The notes under the pieces are model-generated. The model made no database searches. It was not told the DNA's origin and saw only the letters and a program-made list of their open reading frames with translations. From Alkalimarinus sediminis (GTDB taxonomy: Bacteria; Pseudomonadota; Gammaproteobacteria; Pseudomonadales; Oleiphilaceae), in NCBI RefSeq assembly GCF_026427595.1, contig NZ_CP101527.1:939001-1003000 (forward strand): a stretch of DNA of 64,000 bases, in the 5' to 3' direction. Positions 11,758 through 22,214 of this stretch are shown one piece after another; within the stretch, counting starts at the first letter, position 1; each line of letters opens with the position of its first letter. The position numbers were made by a program, and so were the translations under genes.

Positions 11758-12372
11758 TTGATCGGTCGTATTAGAGGCAGGTTAGTTGAAAAGCAACCAT
11801 CACTTTTGTTGGTTGATGTGCAAGGTGTTGGTTATGAGATTGAAGTACCCTTTACCACTTCTTTTGCACTATCTGAAATAAATCAGGATATCATTCTGCA
11901 TACGCATCTTGTTGTTCGAGAAGATGCCCAGCTCCTTTATGGTTTTTCTGCTGTTAAAGATCGTGACCTGTTTCGTTTGTTAATAAAAATTAATGGTGTC
12001 GGGCCTAAGCTTGCGCTTACAATCCTATCAGGTCTAGATTCGACTCAGTTGGCACGATGTGTCCGAGATGATGACTCCGCGACGTTAGTTAAGTTGCCAG
12101 GTGTTGGTAAAAAAACCGCAGAAAGATTGCTGATTGAGCTTCGTGATAAATTAAAAGATTGGGGATTACCTGATCACGATCTGTTGGCTGGCGAAGAGTC
12201 CGCCCCTGCAAAAAGTGCATCAAGCGTGATTGAAGAGGCAGAGTCGGCATTAATTGCATTGGGCTATAAGCCTCAAGAGGCAACGAAAGCGGTCAATGCG
12301 GTTAAGGTAGACGGCTTGAGCAGCGAAGAGTTGATACGTTTGGCACTTAAAGGCATGGTAAGAGGTAATTAA
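11758..12372 (+). CDS. ruvA: Holliday junction branch migration protein RuvA
   Basis: Tetrameric junction-recognition subunit that loads the RuvB motor. It has 204 aa, with an N-terminal OB fold ([14 protein letters not shown]), a central helix-hairpin-helix domain ([28 protein letters not shown]), an acidic linker, and the C-terminal RuvB-binding three-helix domain. It starts with TTG, supported by ttgagga eight bases upstream and by the invariant MIGRI N-terminus. The stop overlaps the ruvB ATG by one base (taatg), indicating translational coupling. Confidence 0.97.
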   Translation: MIGRIRGRLVEKQPSLLLVDVQGVGYEIEVPFTTSFALSEINQDIILHTHLVVREDAQLLYGFSAVKDRDLFRLLIKINGVGPKLALTILSGLDSTQLARCVRDDDSATLVKLPGVGKKTAERLLIELRDKLKDWGLPDHDLLAGEESAPAKSASSVIEEAESALIALGYKPQEATKAVNAVKVDGLSSEELIRLALKGMVRGN

Positions 12373-13388
12373 TGATAGAAGAAGACCGCTTAGTCTCTGC
12401 CACTGCAGTTCAGTCACGTTCCGAAGAGGGGCAAGACAGAGCCATACGCCCAACTCGATTAGCAGACTACATTGGTCAGCCTGCTGTATCTGAACAGATG
12501 GAGATCTTTATCGGCGCTGCGAATGCCAGGGGTGAGGCGCTTGATCATGTACTGATTTTTGGTCCTCCTGGGTTAGGTAAAACAACGTTGGCAAATATTA
12601 TTGCCAACGAAATGGACGGAACGATTAAAACAACCTCTGGTCCTGTGCTTGAAAAAGCAGGTGACCTGGCAGCAATACTCACCAGTCTAGAAGAAGGCGA
12701 TGTGCTGTTTATTGATGAGATTCACCGTCTAAATGCATCAATTGAGGAGCTGCTTTATCCGGCGATGGAAGACTATCAGCTGGATATAATGATTGGAGAA
12801 GGCCCCGCTGCGCGATCTATAAAGCTTGAATTACCACCTTTTACACTGGTGGGTGCGACCACGAGGGCAGGCCTACTGACCTCACCGCTGCGAGATCGTT
12901 TTGGGATTGTGCAGCGGTTAGAGTTTTATAATACCGCTGATTTAACCGGTATCGTTATGCGCTCTGCAAAGATGCTAGGGTTATCAATCGAACCAGAAGG
13001 CGCTCATGAAGTTGCAAAACGCTCCCGTGGTACCCCGCGAATAGCCAACCGATTACTCAAGCGTGTAAGAGATTATGCGCAGGTGAAGTCAAATGGCCTG
13101 ATTAATCAGCAAGTGGCAGACAGTGCATTAAACCTGTTAAAGGTTGATAGCCAAGGGCTCGATCATATGGACCGCCGTTTATTGGTGACCATGATGGAGC
13201 AGTTTGAAGGTGGGCCGGTTGGTGTCGAAAGTATGGCAGCAGCCATTAGTGAAGAACGAGGCACCATTGAAGATGTGCTTGAGCCTTATTTAATCCAACA
13301 GGGGTATATTATTCGTACTCCTAGAGGTCGCATGGTAACCAAAAGTGCCTGGCTTCACTTTGGGCTAACGGCACCCAGTAATATTTAG
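12372..13388 (+). CDS. ruvB: Holliday junction branch migration DNA helicase RuvB
   Basis: AAA+ ATPase of 338 aa that drives branch migration. Walker A is GPPGLGKTT and Walker B DEIHR. The sensor region [18 protein letters not shown] follows, and the C-terminal winged helix ends in [13 protein letters not shown]. The N-terminal [11 protein letters not shown] is the usual RuvB signature. The start overlaps the ruvA stop. Confidence 0.98.
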   Translation: MIEEDRLVSATAVQSRSEEGQDRAIRPTRLADYIGQPAVSEQMEIFIGAANARGEALDHVLIFGPPGLGKTTLANIIANEMDGTIKTTSGPVLEKAGDLAAILTSLEEGDVLFIDEIHRLNASIEELLYPAMEDYQLDIMIGEGPAARSIKLELPPFTLVGATTRAGLLTSPLRDRFGIVQRLEFYNTADLTGIVMRSAKMLGLSIEPEGAHEVAKRSRGTPRIANRLLKRVRDYAQVKSNGLINQQVADSALNLLKVDSQGLDHMDRRLLVTMMEQFEGGPVGVESMAAAISEERGTIEDVLEPYLIQQGYIIRTPRGRMVTKSAWLHFGLTAPSNI

Positions 13389-13426
13389 TGGCTGTATGCT
13401 CACACAGGAATAGGAAAGTGACTGAT

Positions 13427-13837
13427 ATGGAAACGCAAGCCCCCTCATGTTTTAACCTTCCTATTAGAGTGTATATCGAAGACACCGATGCAGGAGGCAT
13501 TGTTTTCTATGCTAACTACCTTAAGTTTATGGAGCGGGCGCGCACAGAATATATTCGAAGCCTCGGTGTAGAACTGCGGGCGGGAATGCAACAGAATATA
13601 AGTTATGTTGTTCATAGCCTAGAGGTTAAATACCATAAGCCTGCAAAGCTCGATGATTTGGTGACGGTTACAGCAGTTGTTGCGAAAGTGGGTAAAACCT
13701 ATCTGATTTTTGATCAGCAGGTGGTTGCTGAAAATAAGGCTGTTTTGGTGTCCGCGCAAGTCAAGGTTGCCTGCGTATCACTAGACACTGGAAAGCCAAG
13801 GGCGATCGATACTGGTTTAATTAACGCCATACGTTAA
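13427..13837 (+). CDS. ybgC: Tol-Pal system acyl-CoA thioesterase YbgC
   Basis: Hotdog-fold thioesterase of the 4-hydroxybenzoyl-CoA family, first gene of the tol-pal cluster. The catalytic Asp lies in YIEDTDAGGIVFYANYLKF, and the following MERARTEYIRSLG matches YbgC. The ATG at 13427 gives 136 aa and has aggaaa about ten bases upstream. A longer reading from GTG at 13388 overlaps the ruvB stop but adds a non-conserved basic leader. It probably acts on acyl-CoA or acyl-ACP at the inner membrane. Confidence 0.93.
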   Translation: METQAPSCFNLPIRVYIEDTDAGGIVFYANYLKFMERARTEYIRSLGVELRAGMQQNISYVVHSLEVKYHKPAKLDDLVTVTAVVAKVGKTYLIFDQQVVAENKAVLVSAQVKVACVSLDTGKPRAIDTGLINAIR

Positions 13838-13906
13838 GTGATGGTTTAGGTTAAGTCATAGTTAGGTAAGTCACATCAATTATTATTGTTTATTTGGAGA
13901 AGTTGG

Positions 13907-14581
13907 GTGGAAGAACAGTTATCTATATGGAGTTTAGTGGCGGAGGCCAGTTTTATTGTCCAGTTTGTGATGTTTTTGCTCCTTGCAGCATCTGTATTGT
14001 CTTGGATGATTATTTTTCAGCGTGCAACCCTATTTAAACAGGCTAAGAAAGCGAGAATAGTGTTTGAAGAGCGTTTTTGGTCAGGGATGGATTTGAATCA
14101 GCTCTATCAAGAGCTTAATTCGGCTGAGCACTCTCAAGGCGGCTTAGAAAATATATTTAAAGCCGGTTTTAATGAGTTTACGCGGTTACGCCAACAAGGT
14201 AGCGTCGACTCAGATGCAATTATGGAGGGTACCCAGCGAGCTATGAGAGTTGCTGTTTCGCGAGAGGCAGACTATCTCGATTCGCACTTGCCATTCTTAG
14301 CAACGGTTGGTTCGACCAGTCCTTACATTGGCCTGTTTGGAACGGTCTGGGGGATCATGAACTCTTTTCGAGGTTTGGCTCAAGTGCAGCAGGCAACGCT
14401 AGCCACTGTTGCTCCTGGTATATCTGAGGCTCTAGTTGCTACGGCTATGGGGTTATTTGCGGCAATTCCTGCAGTTATTGCCTATAACCGTTATTCAGCC
14501 CAAGCAGACGCGTTAGTGGGCTCTTACGAAACGTTTGCAGAAGAGTTTTCTAGCATCTTGCATCGTACGGTTCATGCATAA
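13907..14581 (+). CDS. tolQ: Tol-Pal proton channel subunit TolQ
   Basis: Inner-membrane subunit of the TolQR proton-driven motor, which energises TolA. Three membrane helices are visible: one near the N-terminus (FIVQFVMFLLLAASVLSWMI), and two after the large cytoplasmic loop (PYIGLFGTVWGIM and ATAMGLFAAIPAVIAY). The GTG start at 13907 is chosen because ggaga lies six bases upstream; a TTG at 13886 would add seven residues. tolR follows after 33 bases. Confidence 0.95.
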   Translation: MEEQLSIWSLVAEASFIVQFVMFLLLAASVLSWMIIFQRATLFKQAKKARIVFEERFWSGMDLNQLYQELNSAEHSQGGLENIFKAGFNEFTRLRQQGSVDSDAIMEGTQRAMRVAVSREADYLDSHLPFLATVGSTSPYIGLFGTVWGIMNSFRGLAQVQQATLATVAPGISEALVATAMGLFAAIPAVIAYNRYSAQADALVGSYETFAEEFSSILHRTVHA

Positions 14582-14614
14582 ACCCACTAAGTCTACTTAT
14601 TAAACAGGTGTTAA

Positions 14615-15031
14615 ATGGCTAGATCATCCAGAAAGCCAATGTCTGATATCAATGTGGTGCCTTATATCGACGTTATGTTGGTGTTGCTGATTATTTTTAT
14701 GGTAACGGCACCAATGCTTACTCAAGGGGTTAAGGTAGATCTACCTCAGGTTGAGTCTGACCCCGTAAATATGCAAGAAGATCAAGAACCACTAATTATA
14801 ACAGTGGACTCAAATGCTGCTTATTACCTTGAAATAGGAGATCAAACTGGTAAGCCTATGGAGTTAGCAACGCTGCAAGAGCGGGTTTCACTCATTTTGC
14901 AGCAAAACCCTAAAGTCAGTGTGTTGGTGCGAGGCGATCGCCATGTTGAGTATGGGGTTGTTGTTGATCTGATGAGTGTGTTGCAGCAGTCAGGTGCCGA
15001 TGGCGTCGGTTTGGTGACTGAAAATCCATGA
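14615..15031 (+). CDS. tolR: Tol-Pal proton channel subunit TolR
   Basis: ExbD/TolR family, 138 aa. A short cytoplasmic N-terminus leads to one membrane helix with the essential Asp in NVVPYIDVMLVLLIIFMVTAP, followed by a periplasmic domain. The ATG has an aggtg ribosome binding site. Its stop overlaps the tolA start (atga), so the two are translationally coupled. Confidence 0.97.
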   Translation: MARSSRKPMSDINVVPYIDVMLVLLIIFMVTAPMLTQGVKVDLPQVESDPVNMQEDQEPLIITVDSNAAYYLEIGDQTGKPMELATLQERVSLILQQNPKVSVLVRGDRHVEYGVVVDLMSVLQQSGADGVGLVTENP

Positions 15032-16059
15032 GCAAAAAACGTACTACACAGCCTATGGTTGGCATTTTTAAGCGTGGACTACTGTTTGTTAAAAATTTTT
15101 GGGCGTCGCTTGATAGTAGTTATCGACGATCAATCGTATATGCGTTGGCGCTTCATGGGGCTGTATTGATTCTGTTGGGGTCCGAGTGGAGTTCTAAGCC
15201 AGATGTTAAGCCAGTTGTTGCTCCTCGTCATATCAATGCTGTGGTACTGAATGCCTCAGACATAGACGCGTTAACTAAAAAAGAGGCCGATAAGAAAAAA
15301 AAACAGCTGGAACAAAAGAGACAGCAAGATGAAAAACTAAGAAAAGAGCGTGAAAAGAAGAAAGCGCTTGAGAAAAAGAAGCAAGCAGAGCAGCAGAAAA
15401 AGCGTGAAGCCGACAAGAAAAAAGCGCTAGAGAAAAAAAAGGCACTTGAAAAGAAGAAAAAAGAAGAGGCACGAAAAAAAGCACTGTTGAAGAAAAAAGA
15501 AGAAGAAAAAAAGCGTAAAGAAAAGCAGCTACAGGAAGAAAAAAAGAAAAAAGAGGCTGAACAAAAGCGAATTAAAGAGCAAAAGCTGAAAGAAGAGAAG
15601 CTTCGACAGCAGGTCTTGGAGCGCGAACGTCAAGAAGCCCAACTGCAAGAGATGATGCTAAAAGCTGAGCAGGCCAGGCAGCAGGAGTTAGAGCAGCGGC
15701 TAAGAGAGCAGCAGATAGAAGCTGATAGGCTATATCAAGAACAGTTAAAAGCTGACCAAATTGCAGAAATGAGTGAAGTGGATCGCTTTATTGCTTTAAT
15801 TCGAGCTAAAATTACTCGCAGCTGGCACAAGCCTCCTGGTGCAAAAGCAGGCACCACCGTAGTATTGCAGTTGCATCTGTTTCCAACAGGTGAGTTAAGT
15901 CGCGCCGAGATTTTAAGAAGTAGCGGTAATTCAGTATTTGATAGCTCCGCTTTGACTGCGGCTAAGTCGATTGCCAAATATCCAGTCCCGACCGATAACG
16001 GTGTGTTTGAGAGGCATTTCAGGCGTTTTAGTATGTCATTTAGTCATCAGGAAGATTAG
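15028..16059 (+). CDS. tolA: Tol-Pal envelope-spanning protein TolA
   Basis: 343 aa. One N-terminal membrane helix (about residues 36-52) is followed by a very long Lys/Glu/Gln-rich helix (about 85-245) that spans the periplasm, and by a C-terminal globular domain ([18 protein letters not shown] to the end) that contacts Pal and TolB. The A-rich coding of the helix creates long open frames on the other strand, which are not genes. Overlap with tolR and the two-base gap to tolB fit the standard operon. Confidence 0.96.
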   Translation: MSKKRTTQPMVGIFKRGLLFVKNFWASLDSSYRRSIVYALALHGAVLILLGSEWSSKPDVKPVVAPRHINAVVLNASDIDALTKKEADKKKKQLEQKRQQDEKLRKEREKKKALEKKKQAEQQKKREADKKKALEKKKALEKKKKEEARKKALLKKKEEEKKRKEKQLQEEKKKKEAEQKRIKEQKLKEEKLRQQVLERERQEAQLQEMMLKAEQARQQELEQRLREQQIEADRLYQEQLKADQIAEMSEVDRFIALIRAKITRSWHKPPGAKAGTTVVLQLHLFPTGELSRAEILRSSGNSVFDSSALTAAKSIAKYPVPTDNGVFERHFRRFSMSFSHQED

Positions 16060-16061
16060 TT

Positions 16062-17369
16062 TTGCAAAAACAACATATTTATTTAACTCTTTTATTATCA
16101 ATTATTTTTATAGCTCCTAGAGTTTCGATGGCAGAATTGATGATCGAAATAACTCAGGGGGCTGACTCTGCGATTCCAATTGCGATAGTGCCGTTTTCAA
16201 ACAACAGTACAAAACCAATACCTGAAGATATCCGTAAAATTATCGCGGACGACCTGCAACGAAGCGGTGAGTTTGAGCCATTAGCGACTAATCGAATGCT
16301 TAGTTTGCCGACCAGCGCCAAAGAAGTTTACTACCGAGATTGGCGGTTATTGAAGCAAAACTATTTGTTAATAGGCAATATTGAGTACTCAGATTATACA
16401 AAAGCATACAAAATCCAGTATCAGCTTTTTGATGTTAATCAGCAGAAGCGTATTGTAGGTGAAGTGGTCTCCGGTGGTGAAAAGAGCCTTAGAGATTTAG
16501 CTCACCATATAAGTGATGCGATATATGAAGCCGTTACCGGAATTAGAGGGGCATTTTCCACTAGAATCTCTTATATCACTCACCAGATAGGTGCGAATGG
16601 TAAACCGGAATATAGGTTACAGGTGGCAGATGCCGATGGCCGTCGCTCGTTTACCTTGCTTAAAACATCTGAGCCAATCCTGTCGACAGCGTGGTCTCCA
16701 GATGGAAAGAAGCTCGCCTATGTCTCTTTTGAAAGTGGCAGACCTGCTGTTTATACTCATGTAATAGCAACAGGCAAACGGCAAAAGGTTGCAGCTTATA
16801 AAGGGTTGAACGGGGCCCCAGCTTGGTCTCCTGACGGGAAGTCTCTTGCACTAACATTGTCGAAAGATGGTAATGCTGAAATTTACCGTCTCGAATTGGC
16901 GAGCAACAAGCTAACCCGTTATACGCGACACTATTCTATCGACACTGAAGCTAGTTGGTCTCCTGATGGGCAGCAGATTGTATTTACCAGTGATAGAAGC
17001 GGTAGCCCTCAAGTCTATCGAATGAATATCTATGACCAGGACCCTGAGCGACTCACGTTCAAAGGGCGATATAATGCTCGCCCTCGGTTTAGCGAAGATG
17101 GTAAGAGTATTTTTTATGTGCATCAGTCTCAGGGTTCTTTTAATATAGCGACATTAAATCTTGAAACGGGAAGCGAGTTAACCCTCACTGATACCTCTTT
17201 AGATGAGTCACCTAGCTTGGCGCCAAACGACAGAATGTTGATTTATTCGACACAACAAGGTAGAAAGGGCGTATTAGCGGTGGTTTCAGTGGATGGTCGG
17301 TCAAAATACTTACTACCTGCAGAGTTTGGTGATGTAAGAGAACCCGCATGGTCACCATTTTTGAAGTAA
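16062..17369 (+). CDS. tolB: Tol-Pal periplasmic beta-propeller TolB
   Basis: 435 aa. A hydrophobic signal peptide ends near MAEL, then an N-terminal domain ([12 protein letters not shown]) and a six-bladed propeller with repeated WSPDGK(K/S/Q) motifs. It binds Pal and TolA in the periplasm. The TTG start is supported by aggaag seven bases upstream, inside the end of tolA. Confidence 0.97.
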   Translation: MQKQHIYLTLLLSIIFIAPRVSMAELMIEITQGADSAIPIAIVPFSNNSTKPIPEDIRKIIADDLQRSGEFEPLATNRMLSLPTSAKEVYYRDWRLLKQNYLLIGNIEYSDYTKAYKIQYQLFDVNQQKRIVGEVVSGGEKSLRDLAHHISDAIYEAVTGIRGAFSTRISYITHQIGANGKPEYRLQVADADGRRSFTLLKTSEPILSTAWSPDGKKLAYVSFESGRPAVYTHVIATGKRQKVAAYKGLNGAPAWSPDGKSLALTLSKDGNAEIYRLELASNKLTRYTRHYSIDTEASWSPDGQQIVFTSDRSGSPQVYRMNIYDQDPERLTFKGRYNARPRFSEDGKSIFYVHQSQGSFNIATLNLETGSELTLTDTSLDESPSLAPNDRMLIYSTQQGRKGVLAVVSVDGRSKYLLPAEFGDVREPAWSPFLK

Positions 17370-17414
17370 AACGTTATTAGATTTAGAATAGGGTACTGAC
17401 TAGCTAATTAAGTG

Positions 17415-17503
17415 TTTGTATTGAATAGTTTGTACTAAAAAGTTTGTACAAAAAATTTGTAGTGAACGGTTCGTATTAAGCGGTTTGTACCAAATAACTT
17501 GTT
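17415..17503. repeat. Degenerate 14-bp tandem repeat in the tolB-pal spacer
   Basis: The hexamer tttgta or a close variant starts at 17415, 17429, 17443, 17456, 17470, 17484 and 17498, a spacing of 14 bases with one of 13. The consensus is roughly gtttgtannnaaaa. Seven diverged units fill most of the spacer before pal. Confidence 0.8.
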
Positions 17504-17563
17504 CGTTGAACTTTAATGTTTCAAGTTAATATTTTTTTGTTCAGTCATAATTAAGGAAATATA

Positions 17564-18139
17564 ATGAAAGCGATATCAACTAAGCACGCTCTAGCTCTTG
17601 TATTGTCAGCCTCTGTGTTGGCTGGTTGTGCATCTAACAGTACTACTGATGATGCTGCTACTTCTGGAGCAGATGTTACTCCAGTGGATCAATCAGGTGG
17701 TGTTGAAGTTAGCGCGCCAGGTGAAGGCGGATCATTGACTACTGAAGAGATGGCTGCTCAGCAAGCTGAAATGGAGCGTCAAGCTAAAGAAAAAGAAGAA
17801 GCGGTACTACGTGAAATCCGCACATTCTACTTTGACTTTGATAAGTCTGCTGTTAGACCAGAGTCTCGTGCAGCTTTGATGGCTCATGCAGCGTTCTTGT
17901 CAGCAAACCCAAATGTAAATGTTACTCTTGAAGGTCACTCAGATGAGCGTGGTACTAAAGAGTACAACTTAGCACTAGGTGAGCGTCGTGCTCAATCTGT
18001 GGAGCGTTTTCTTGTTGTTAACGGTGTAGCGCGTACACAGATTGAAGTAGTTAGCTACGGTGAAGAAAAGCCTGCAGCAACTGGTCAAAACGAAGCTGAT
18101 TGGGCTAAGAATCGTCGCGTTTATATTGAATATAAGTAA
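17564..18139 (+). CDS. pal: Peptidoglycan-associated lipoprotein Pal
   Basis: Outer-membrane lipoprotein of 191 aa that binds peptidoglycan and completes the Tol-Pal bridge. The lipobox SVLAGC places the lipidated Cys at residue 22. A low-complexity acidic linker follows, then an OmpA-like domain: [38 protein letters not shown] and the Arg of NRRVYIEYK. An aagga ribosome binding site precedes the ATG. Confidence 0.98.
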   Translation: MKAISTKHALALVLSASVLAGCASNSTTDDAATSGADVTPVDQSGGVEVSAPGEGGSLTTEEMAAQQAEMERQAKEKEEAVLREIRTFYFDFDKSAVRPESRAALMAHAAFLSANPNVNVTLEGHSDERGTKEYNLALGERRAQSVERFLVVNGVARTQIEVVSYGEEKPAATGQNEADWAKNRRVYIEYK

Positions 18140-18160
18140 GATGAGTTCTAAACAAATATC

Positions 18161-19024
18161 ATGAAGAGATTATTTTCTCTTGTGTTTGTGCTGTCTTTTA
18201 TAGACAGCACATTCGCACAGTCAACCCCCGCATTTCAGACCTCTACTGCCCAAACAACGGCTATATCCACCTCAAAACCTTCTACTGCTAATGTTAAATA
18301 CAGCCCAACTGCCGAATTACTTTTTATGGTGGAGCAGTTGCAGCAAGAAGTTCAAGACCTAAGGGGTGTAGTTGAGCGGCAAGAGCATCAAATTAAACAA
18401 CTAAAGCAACAGAGTCGAGATAGGTATCACGACCTTGATCAGCGTCTGCTAAAGCTTAAAGAGAGCTCAGAATCTTCAGCAAACACAATATCGCCTAGTA
18501 CAGGGGCCGCTTCGCCCACTTCAGTTAGTTTACCTCAAGGTGCTGCAGTTCAGGCTACAACCGTGACTGGAGCTGCTTCTGCGACTGGAAGTACGGCGGG
18601 AGCAGGGGCAACGAGTGCTGCGGCACTGACTAAAGCCAAAACTGAGCCCTCGGCCAAGCAGCAGCGAGAGTATCAGCAGGCCTTCGACCTGATTAAGCAG
18701 AAAAAGTATGATCAGGCAGTAGATGGTTTACATAAATTTATAGCGCTTTACCCTGATAGCGACCTAGCGGGTAATGCATACTACTGGCTAGGCGAAGTCT
18801 ATTTAGTTATGCCAAAATTTGAGCAGGCAAGACAGGCATTTACGGTAGTGATAGGAAGCTTTCCTGAGCATCGTAAGGCTGCTGATGCAATGTTTAAATT
18901 AGGTGTTACTTATCACCGTTTAGACAAGCTAGAAGACGCAAAATTCTATCTGTCAGAAGTGGTAAAACGCTACCCAGAGAGCTCTGCTGCGAAGTTGTCG
19001 AAAGAATACGTTTCGAAACTGTAA
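18161..19024 (+). CDS. cpoB: Cell division coordinator CpoB (YbgF)
   Basis: Periplasmic protein of 287 aa that links Tol-Pal energisation with peptidoglycan synthesis at division. A signal peptide (residues 1-19, cleaved after TFA) is followed by a trimerising coiled coil (LMVEQLQQEVQDLRG, about 58-110), a Ser/Thr/Ala-rich linker, and a C-terminal TPR array (YQQAFDLIKQKKYDQAV, YYWLGEVYLVMPKFEQA, FKLGVTYHRL). It is the last gene of the tol-pal cluster. Confidence 0.95.
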   Translation: MKRLFSLVFVLSFIDSTFAQSTPAFQTSTAQTTAISTSKPSTANVKYSPTAELLFMVEQLQQEVQDLRGVVERQEHQIKQLKQQSRDRYHDLDQRLLKLKESSESSANTISPSTGAASPTSVSLPQGAAVQATTVTGAASATGSTAGAGATSAAALTKAKTEPSAKQQREYQQAFDLIKQKKYDQAVDGLHKFIALYPDSDLAGNAYYWLGEVYLVMPKFEQARQAFTVVIGSFPEHRKAADAMFKLGVTYHRLDKLEDAKFYLSEVVKRYPESSAAKLSKEYVSKL

Positions 19025-19130
19025 TGGTTTGTGAGCCGTTCGACGATAAGAAAATTTTAATTAGTTGCATAAAAAATTTAAATTTGGGCTTGTTATTCCC
19101 ACAAAAAACAGTACTATATGCGCCTCGTTT

Positions 19131-19206
19131 GGGTCGTTAGCTCAGTTGGTAGAGCAGTTGGCTTTTAACCAATTGGTCGGGCGTTCGAGTCGCCCACGAC
19201 CCACCA
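19131..19206 (+). tRNA. tRNA-Lys (UUU)
   Basis: 76 nt including the encoded CCA. The acceptor arms gggtcgt and acgaccc pair, and the anticodon loop ttttaac gives anticodon TTT. It is identical to the copy at 19305. Confidence 0.97.
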
Positions 19207-19304
19207 CTTATTTTAAGTTTAGATAAGCGATTGGTGGTTTAAATCAAACGAAACATGTTAAACGCAAGTTTAACGATGAGAACCAATCATTATCAAACCA
19301 GTTC

Positions 19305-19380
19305 GGGTCGTTAGCTCAGTTGGTAGAGCAGTTGGCTTTTAACCAATTGGTCGGGCGTTCGAGTCGCCCACGACCCACCA
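19305..19380 (+). tRNA. tRNA-Lys (UUU), second identical copy
   Basis: Base-for-base the same as the upstream tRNA-Lys, with anticodon TTT and encoded CCA. A 98-base spacer separates the copies, and a terminator follows directly. Confidence 0.97.
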
Positions 19381-19386
19381 AGCATA

Positions 19387-19415
19387 AAAGGGAGCCCATA
19401 AGGCTCCCTTTTTTC
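19387..19415 (+). terminator. Rho-independent terminator of the tRNA-Lys pair
   Basis: gggagcc and ggctccc form a perfect stem around cataa, followed by six T residues. The flanking aaaa and tttt extend the stem. Confidence 0.88.
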
Positions 19416-19542
19416 GTTTCACAGAATAGAATCTGATAAAATATCTGGCAGGATACATATAATCTATATTCGGCGTCGTACTTTTAAGTAGACCGCTCAA
19501 GATGCTAATTAGCTGCTAATTGGGCATTAATAGGTTTAAACG

Positions 19543-19566
19543 GATAGACAGATCGACAGATTGATA
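19543..19566. repeat. 8-bp tandem repeat before nadA
   Basis: gatagaca, gatcgaca and gattgata follow each other directly. A loose 10-11 bp repeat (gctaattagctgctaatt) lies just upstream at about 19504-19530. Confidence 0.55.
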
Positions 19567-19586
19567 GCATTTTAGGTGAATCGCTA

Positions 19587-20651
19587 ATGAGTAGAGCAAC
19601 GGATAGTATTCTTGTACAAGAGCATTTCGCACATGAGCACGAAGCACTAGAGTTAAGTGCTGAAGAGCGAGAGGCATATAAAGCCAAAATTAAAGCCTTG
19701 TTAGTTCGAGAAAATGCAGTATTGGTTGCTCATTATTATACAAGTGCAATCTTGCAGGAGTTGGCAGAAGAGACTGGTGGTTGTGTATCTGACTCGTTAG
19801 AGATGGCTCGTTTTGGTAATCAACATCCGGCTTCTACGCTCGTGGTAGCTGGTGTGAAATTCATGGGAGAGACAGCAAAAATACTCAACCCAGAAAAACG
19901 CGTCTTAATGCCAACCCTTGAGGCAACCTGTTCACTGGATATAGGCTGCAATGCAGAAGAGTTTTCCGCTTTTTGTGATCAACACTCAGATCGAACGGTT
20001 GTGGTTTATGCCAACACTTCGGCCGCGGTAAAGGCTAGAGCTGATTGGGTGGTAACATCGAGTATTGCCCTTGATGTTGTAGAGCACCTGGATAAACAAG
20101 GTGAGAAAGTGCTCTGGGCGCCAGATAAGTATTTAGGTGGTTATGTTAAAAAAACCACCGGCGCGGATGTATTGTTGTGGGATGGTTCTTGTATTGTGCA
20201 TGAAGAGTTCAAAGCAAAGGGAATTTTGGATCTAAAGCACCTTTATCCAGATGCTGCAGTGCTTGTCCATCCAGAGTCTCCTGAATCTGTGGTAGACATT
20301 GCTGACGTAGTGGGCTCAACGTCGCAATTAATTCAGGCCGCCGAAAAAATGGATAACAAAGAGTTTATCGTGGCGACTGATAGCGGTATTTTTTACAAGA
20401 TGCAGCAGCTAGCGCCCAATAAAACGTTTATAGAGGCGCCTACAGCAGGAACAGGAGCTACTTGTCGAAGTTGTGCACACTGCCCCTGGATGGCTATGAA
20501 CGGGTTAGAGAATCTTGCAGAAGTGCTTGAAACAGGCGATCAGGAAGTGTTTGTTGATGATGCACTAAGAGAAAAGGCGCTTATCCCGCTGAGACGTATG
20601 CTGGATTTCTCCGCTAAAAAGAAGCATGCAAAGTCTTCTGTTGTCGCCTAA
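19587..20651 (+). CDS. nadA: Quinolinate synthase A
   Basis: [4Fe-4S] enzyme that condenses iminoaspartate with dihydroxyacetone phosphate to quinolinate in NAD synthesis. The protein has 354 aa. [13 protein letters not shown] near the N-terminus and Cys residues in [21 protein letters not shown] and [16 protein letters not shown] include the three cluster ligands. aggtga lies seven bases before the ATG. nadB and nadC are not in the window. The nadA and bepA ends share one hairpin. Confidence 0.97.
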   Translation: MSRATDSILVQEHFAHEHEALELSAEEREAYKAKIKALLVRENAVLVAHYYTSAILQELAEETGGCVSDSLEMARFGNQHPASTLVVAGVKFMGETAKILNPEKRVLMPTLEATCSLDIGCNAEEFSAFCDQHSDRTVVVYANTSAAVKARADWVVTSSIALDVVEHLDKQGEKVLWAPDKYLGGYVKKTTGADVLLWDGSCIVHEEFKAKGILDLKHLYPDAAVLVHPESPESVVDIADVVGSTSQLIQAAEKMDNKEFIVATDSGIFYKMQQLAPNKTFIEAPTAGTGATCRSCAHCPWMAMNGLENLAEVLETGDQEVFVDDALREKALIPLRRMLDFSAKKKHAKSSVVA

Positions 20652-20741
20652 GCGATCGTGTGCTCTAAAGTCTATTTTGAATACAGCTTAAAGACGCCTG
20701 CTTGTATAGGGTGTACTGTCTAAAAGCTGCAAACACCTCTT

Positions 20742-20776
20742 CAAAGAAGGGTATTAAAAGTTAATTCCCTTCTTTG
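20742..20776. terminator. 16-bp hairpin at the nadA/bepA convergent junction
   Basis: caaagaagggtattaa pairs with ttaattcccttctttg across a three-base loop with one mismatch. The stop codon of bepA (complement at 20754) and its last codons lie inside the hairpin, so one structure probably ends both transcripts. Confidence 0.6.
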
Positions 20777-22214
20777 CTCTGTATAAATCATCGATTCTCT
20801 GTTGTATTGTGGCGGTGATTTGTGTGTTGCCATAACTCTTTTTGAGCGCTTGTTGAAGTTGCAACAGCGCGTCATCAATTTCGCCGATGAGATAGAAAAA
20901 CTCCGCTCTTGATTTATGTAACTGCACGATATTCCCAGCCTCACCGTTTACCTCTGCCAAGGTGTACCATATTTTAGGTTCATTTGGGTGGCTTCTTGTG
21001 AGTTTCAATAACAGCGACTCGGCTTCTAAAAGGTCATTTATCTGGCCTCTTTTAGCCACTTGCTTAGACAGCTCCCAAGTGATTGCATAGTTGCCCGGGT
21101 TGCGACTTAGATGCTTTCTTAAAAGTGCGATACTGTCATCTAGGTTGCCAAGTTTTGCTATGACCTCTGCCTTGGTCACTATGAAAATAATTCTGTCAGG
21201 ATATTCTGTTAGGAGTGAGTCTATAATACTTAGTGCTTGATCTGGTTTATTGGATTTATTAAGAGCGATAGCGAGCCCGTATCGAGTCGCGACCTTATTA
21301 AGCGTGTTTCCCTCATCGACTGCCGATTTAAAATACCGGACTGCAGAGTCGTTTGACTCTGAAAAGTGAAGCAGTATGCGGCTTCGGATTAAATGAAACT
21401 CAAGATCTTCTTTATAAGCTTTAACTGGGTATTGTTCTGCACGGTTTCGAGAGTCGGATATACGCGACTCTGTAACTGGGTGGGTTGAGAGGTATTCGGG
21501 AGGTCTATTCCCGTATAGGCGAGCTTCCCGTAGCATTCTCTCGAACATGGCGGGCATTGCTTTTGGGTCCATGTCGGAATCATATAGGGTTTGAATTCCT
21601 ATACGGTCAGCTTCTTGTTCGTTTTGCCGTGAATAGCTGAGTTGCGATTGAATGGCTAGCGCTTGTGTGCCCGCTAAGGCTGCTATGCCAGCATCTGAGC
21701 CTGTGGTTGCAGCGATAATAACACTAGCCAAAAGTCCTGCTAACGCTAATGGTGTTGTTTTTTGCTGCCGCTCAAGGCTGCGAGCATAATGGCGTTGGCT
21801 CAAGTGAGCTATTTCGTGGGCAATAACCGATGCAAACTGTTGCTCTGAGCCAGAGTGTATAAACAAGCCGGAATTGATACCCATCACTCCGCCGGGAACG
21901 GCGAAGGCGTTCATAGTGGGGCTATCAACAATGACTAATTTAAGGTCTCGTTCAACGAGTTCTGAATTGGGTGCTAATCTAAATACCAGGCTTGTCAGGT
22001 AGCTTTCTGTCAGAGGGTCGTGAAAAGTCTTTACTTGTCTGCGAAGTGAGCGGAGCCACGCGCTTCCTAGGGCTTTCTCTTGCTGAAGTGAGATAAAGCC
22101 AGATGTAGAATCGCCTAGCGTTGGCAAGTCGTTTGAGGCGGCAGTAGTAAGGGGTGCTTGAAGACAGGCTGAGCACAGTAGCAGTAGCCTAATGACAGAA
22201 AACCATTTATTCAT
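20754..22214 (-). CDS. bepA: M48 metalloprotease and chaperone BepA-like
   Basis: 486 aa. A signal peptide (residues 1-26) is followed by an M48 protease domain with zinc motif HEIAHLSQRH near residue 140 and the third ligand in QEADRIG. A C-terminal TPR superhelix follows (repeats such as TRYGLAIALNKSNKPDQAL and IWYTLAEVNGEAGN). BepA works in the periplasm on LptD and other outer-membrane proteins. tusA is divergent and perM lies beyond it; E. coli also keeps bepA and perM together. The last codons form a hairpin with the spacer. Confidence 0.93.
   Translation of the reverse strand: MNKWFSVIRLLLLCSACLQAPLTTAASNDLPTLGDSTSGFISLQQEKALGSAWLRSLRRQVKTFHDPLTESYLTSLVFRLAPNSELVERDLKLVIVDSPTMNAFAVPGGVMGINSGLFIHSGSEQQFASVIAHEIAHLSQRHYARSLERQQKTTPLALAGLLASVIIAATTGSDAGIAALAGTQALAIQSQLSYSRQNEQEADRIGIQTLYDSDMDPKAMPAMFERMLREARLYGNRPPEYLSTHPVTESRISDSRNRAEQYPVKAYKEDLEFHLIRSRILLHFSESNDSAVRYFKSAVDEGNTLNKVATRYGLAIALNKSNKPDQALSIIDSLLTEYPDRIIFIVTKAEVIAKLGNLDDSIALLRKHLSRNPGNYAITWELSKQVAKRGQINDLLEAESLLLKLTRSHPNEPKIWYTLAEVNGEAGNIVQLHKSRAEFFYLIGEIDDALLQLQQALKKSYGNTQITATIQQRIDDLYRAKKGINF

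Noticed and set aside
15228-15484. Ser/Phe/Leu-rich minus-strand frames
   Set aside because: They mirror the lysine-rich helix of TolA and are an artefact of its A-rich codons.
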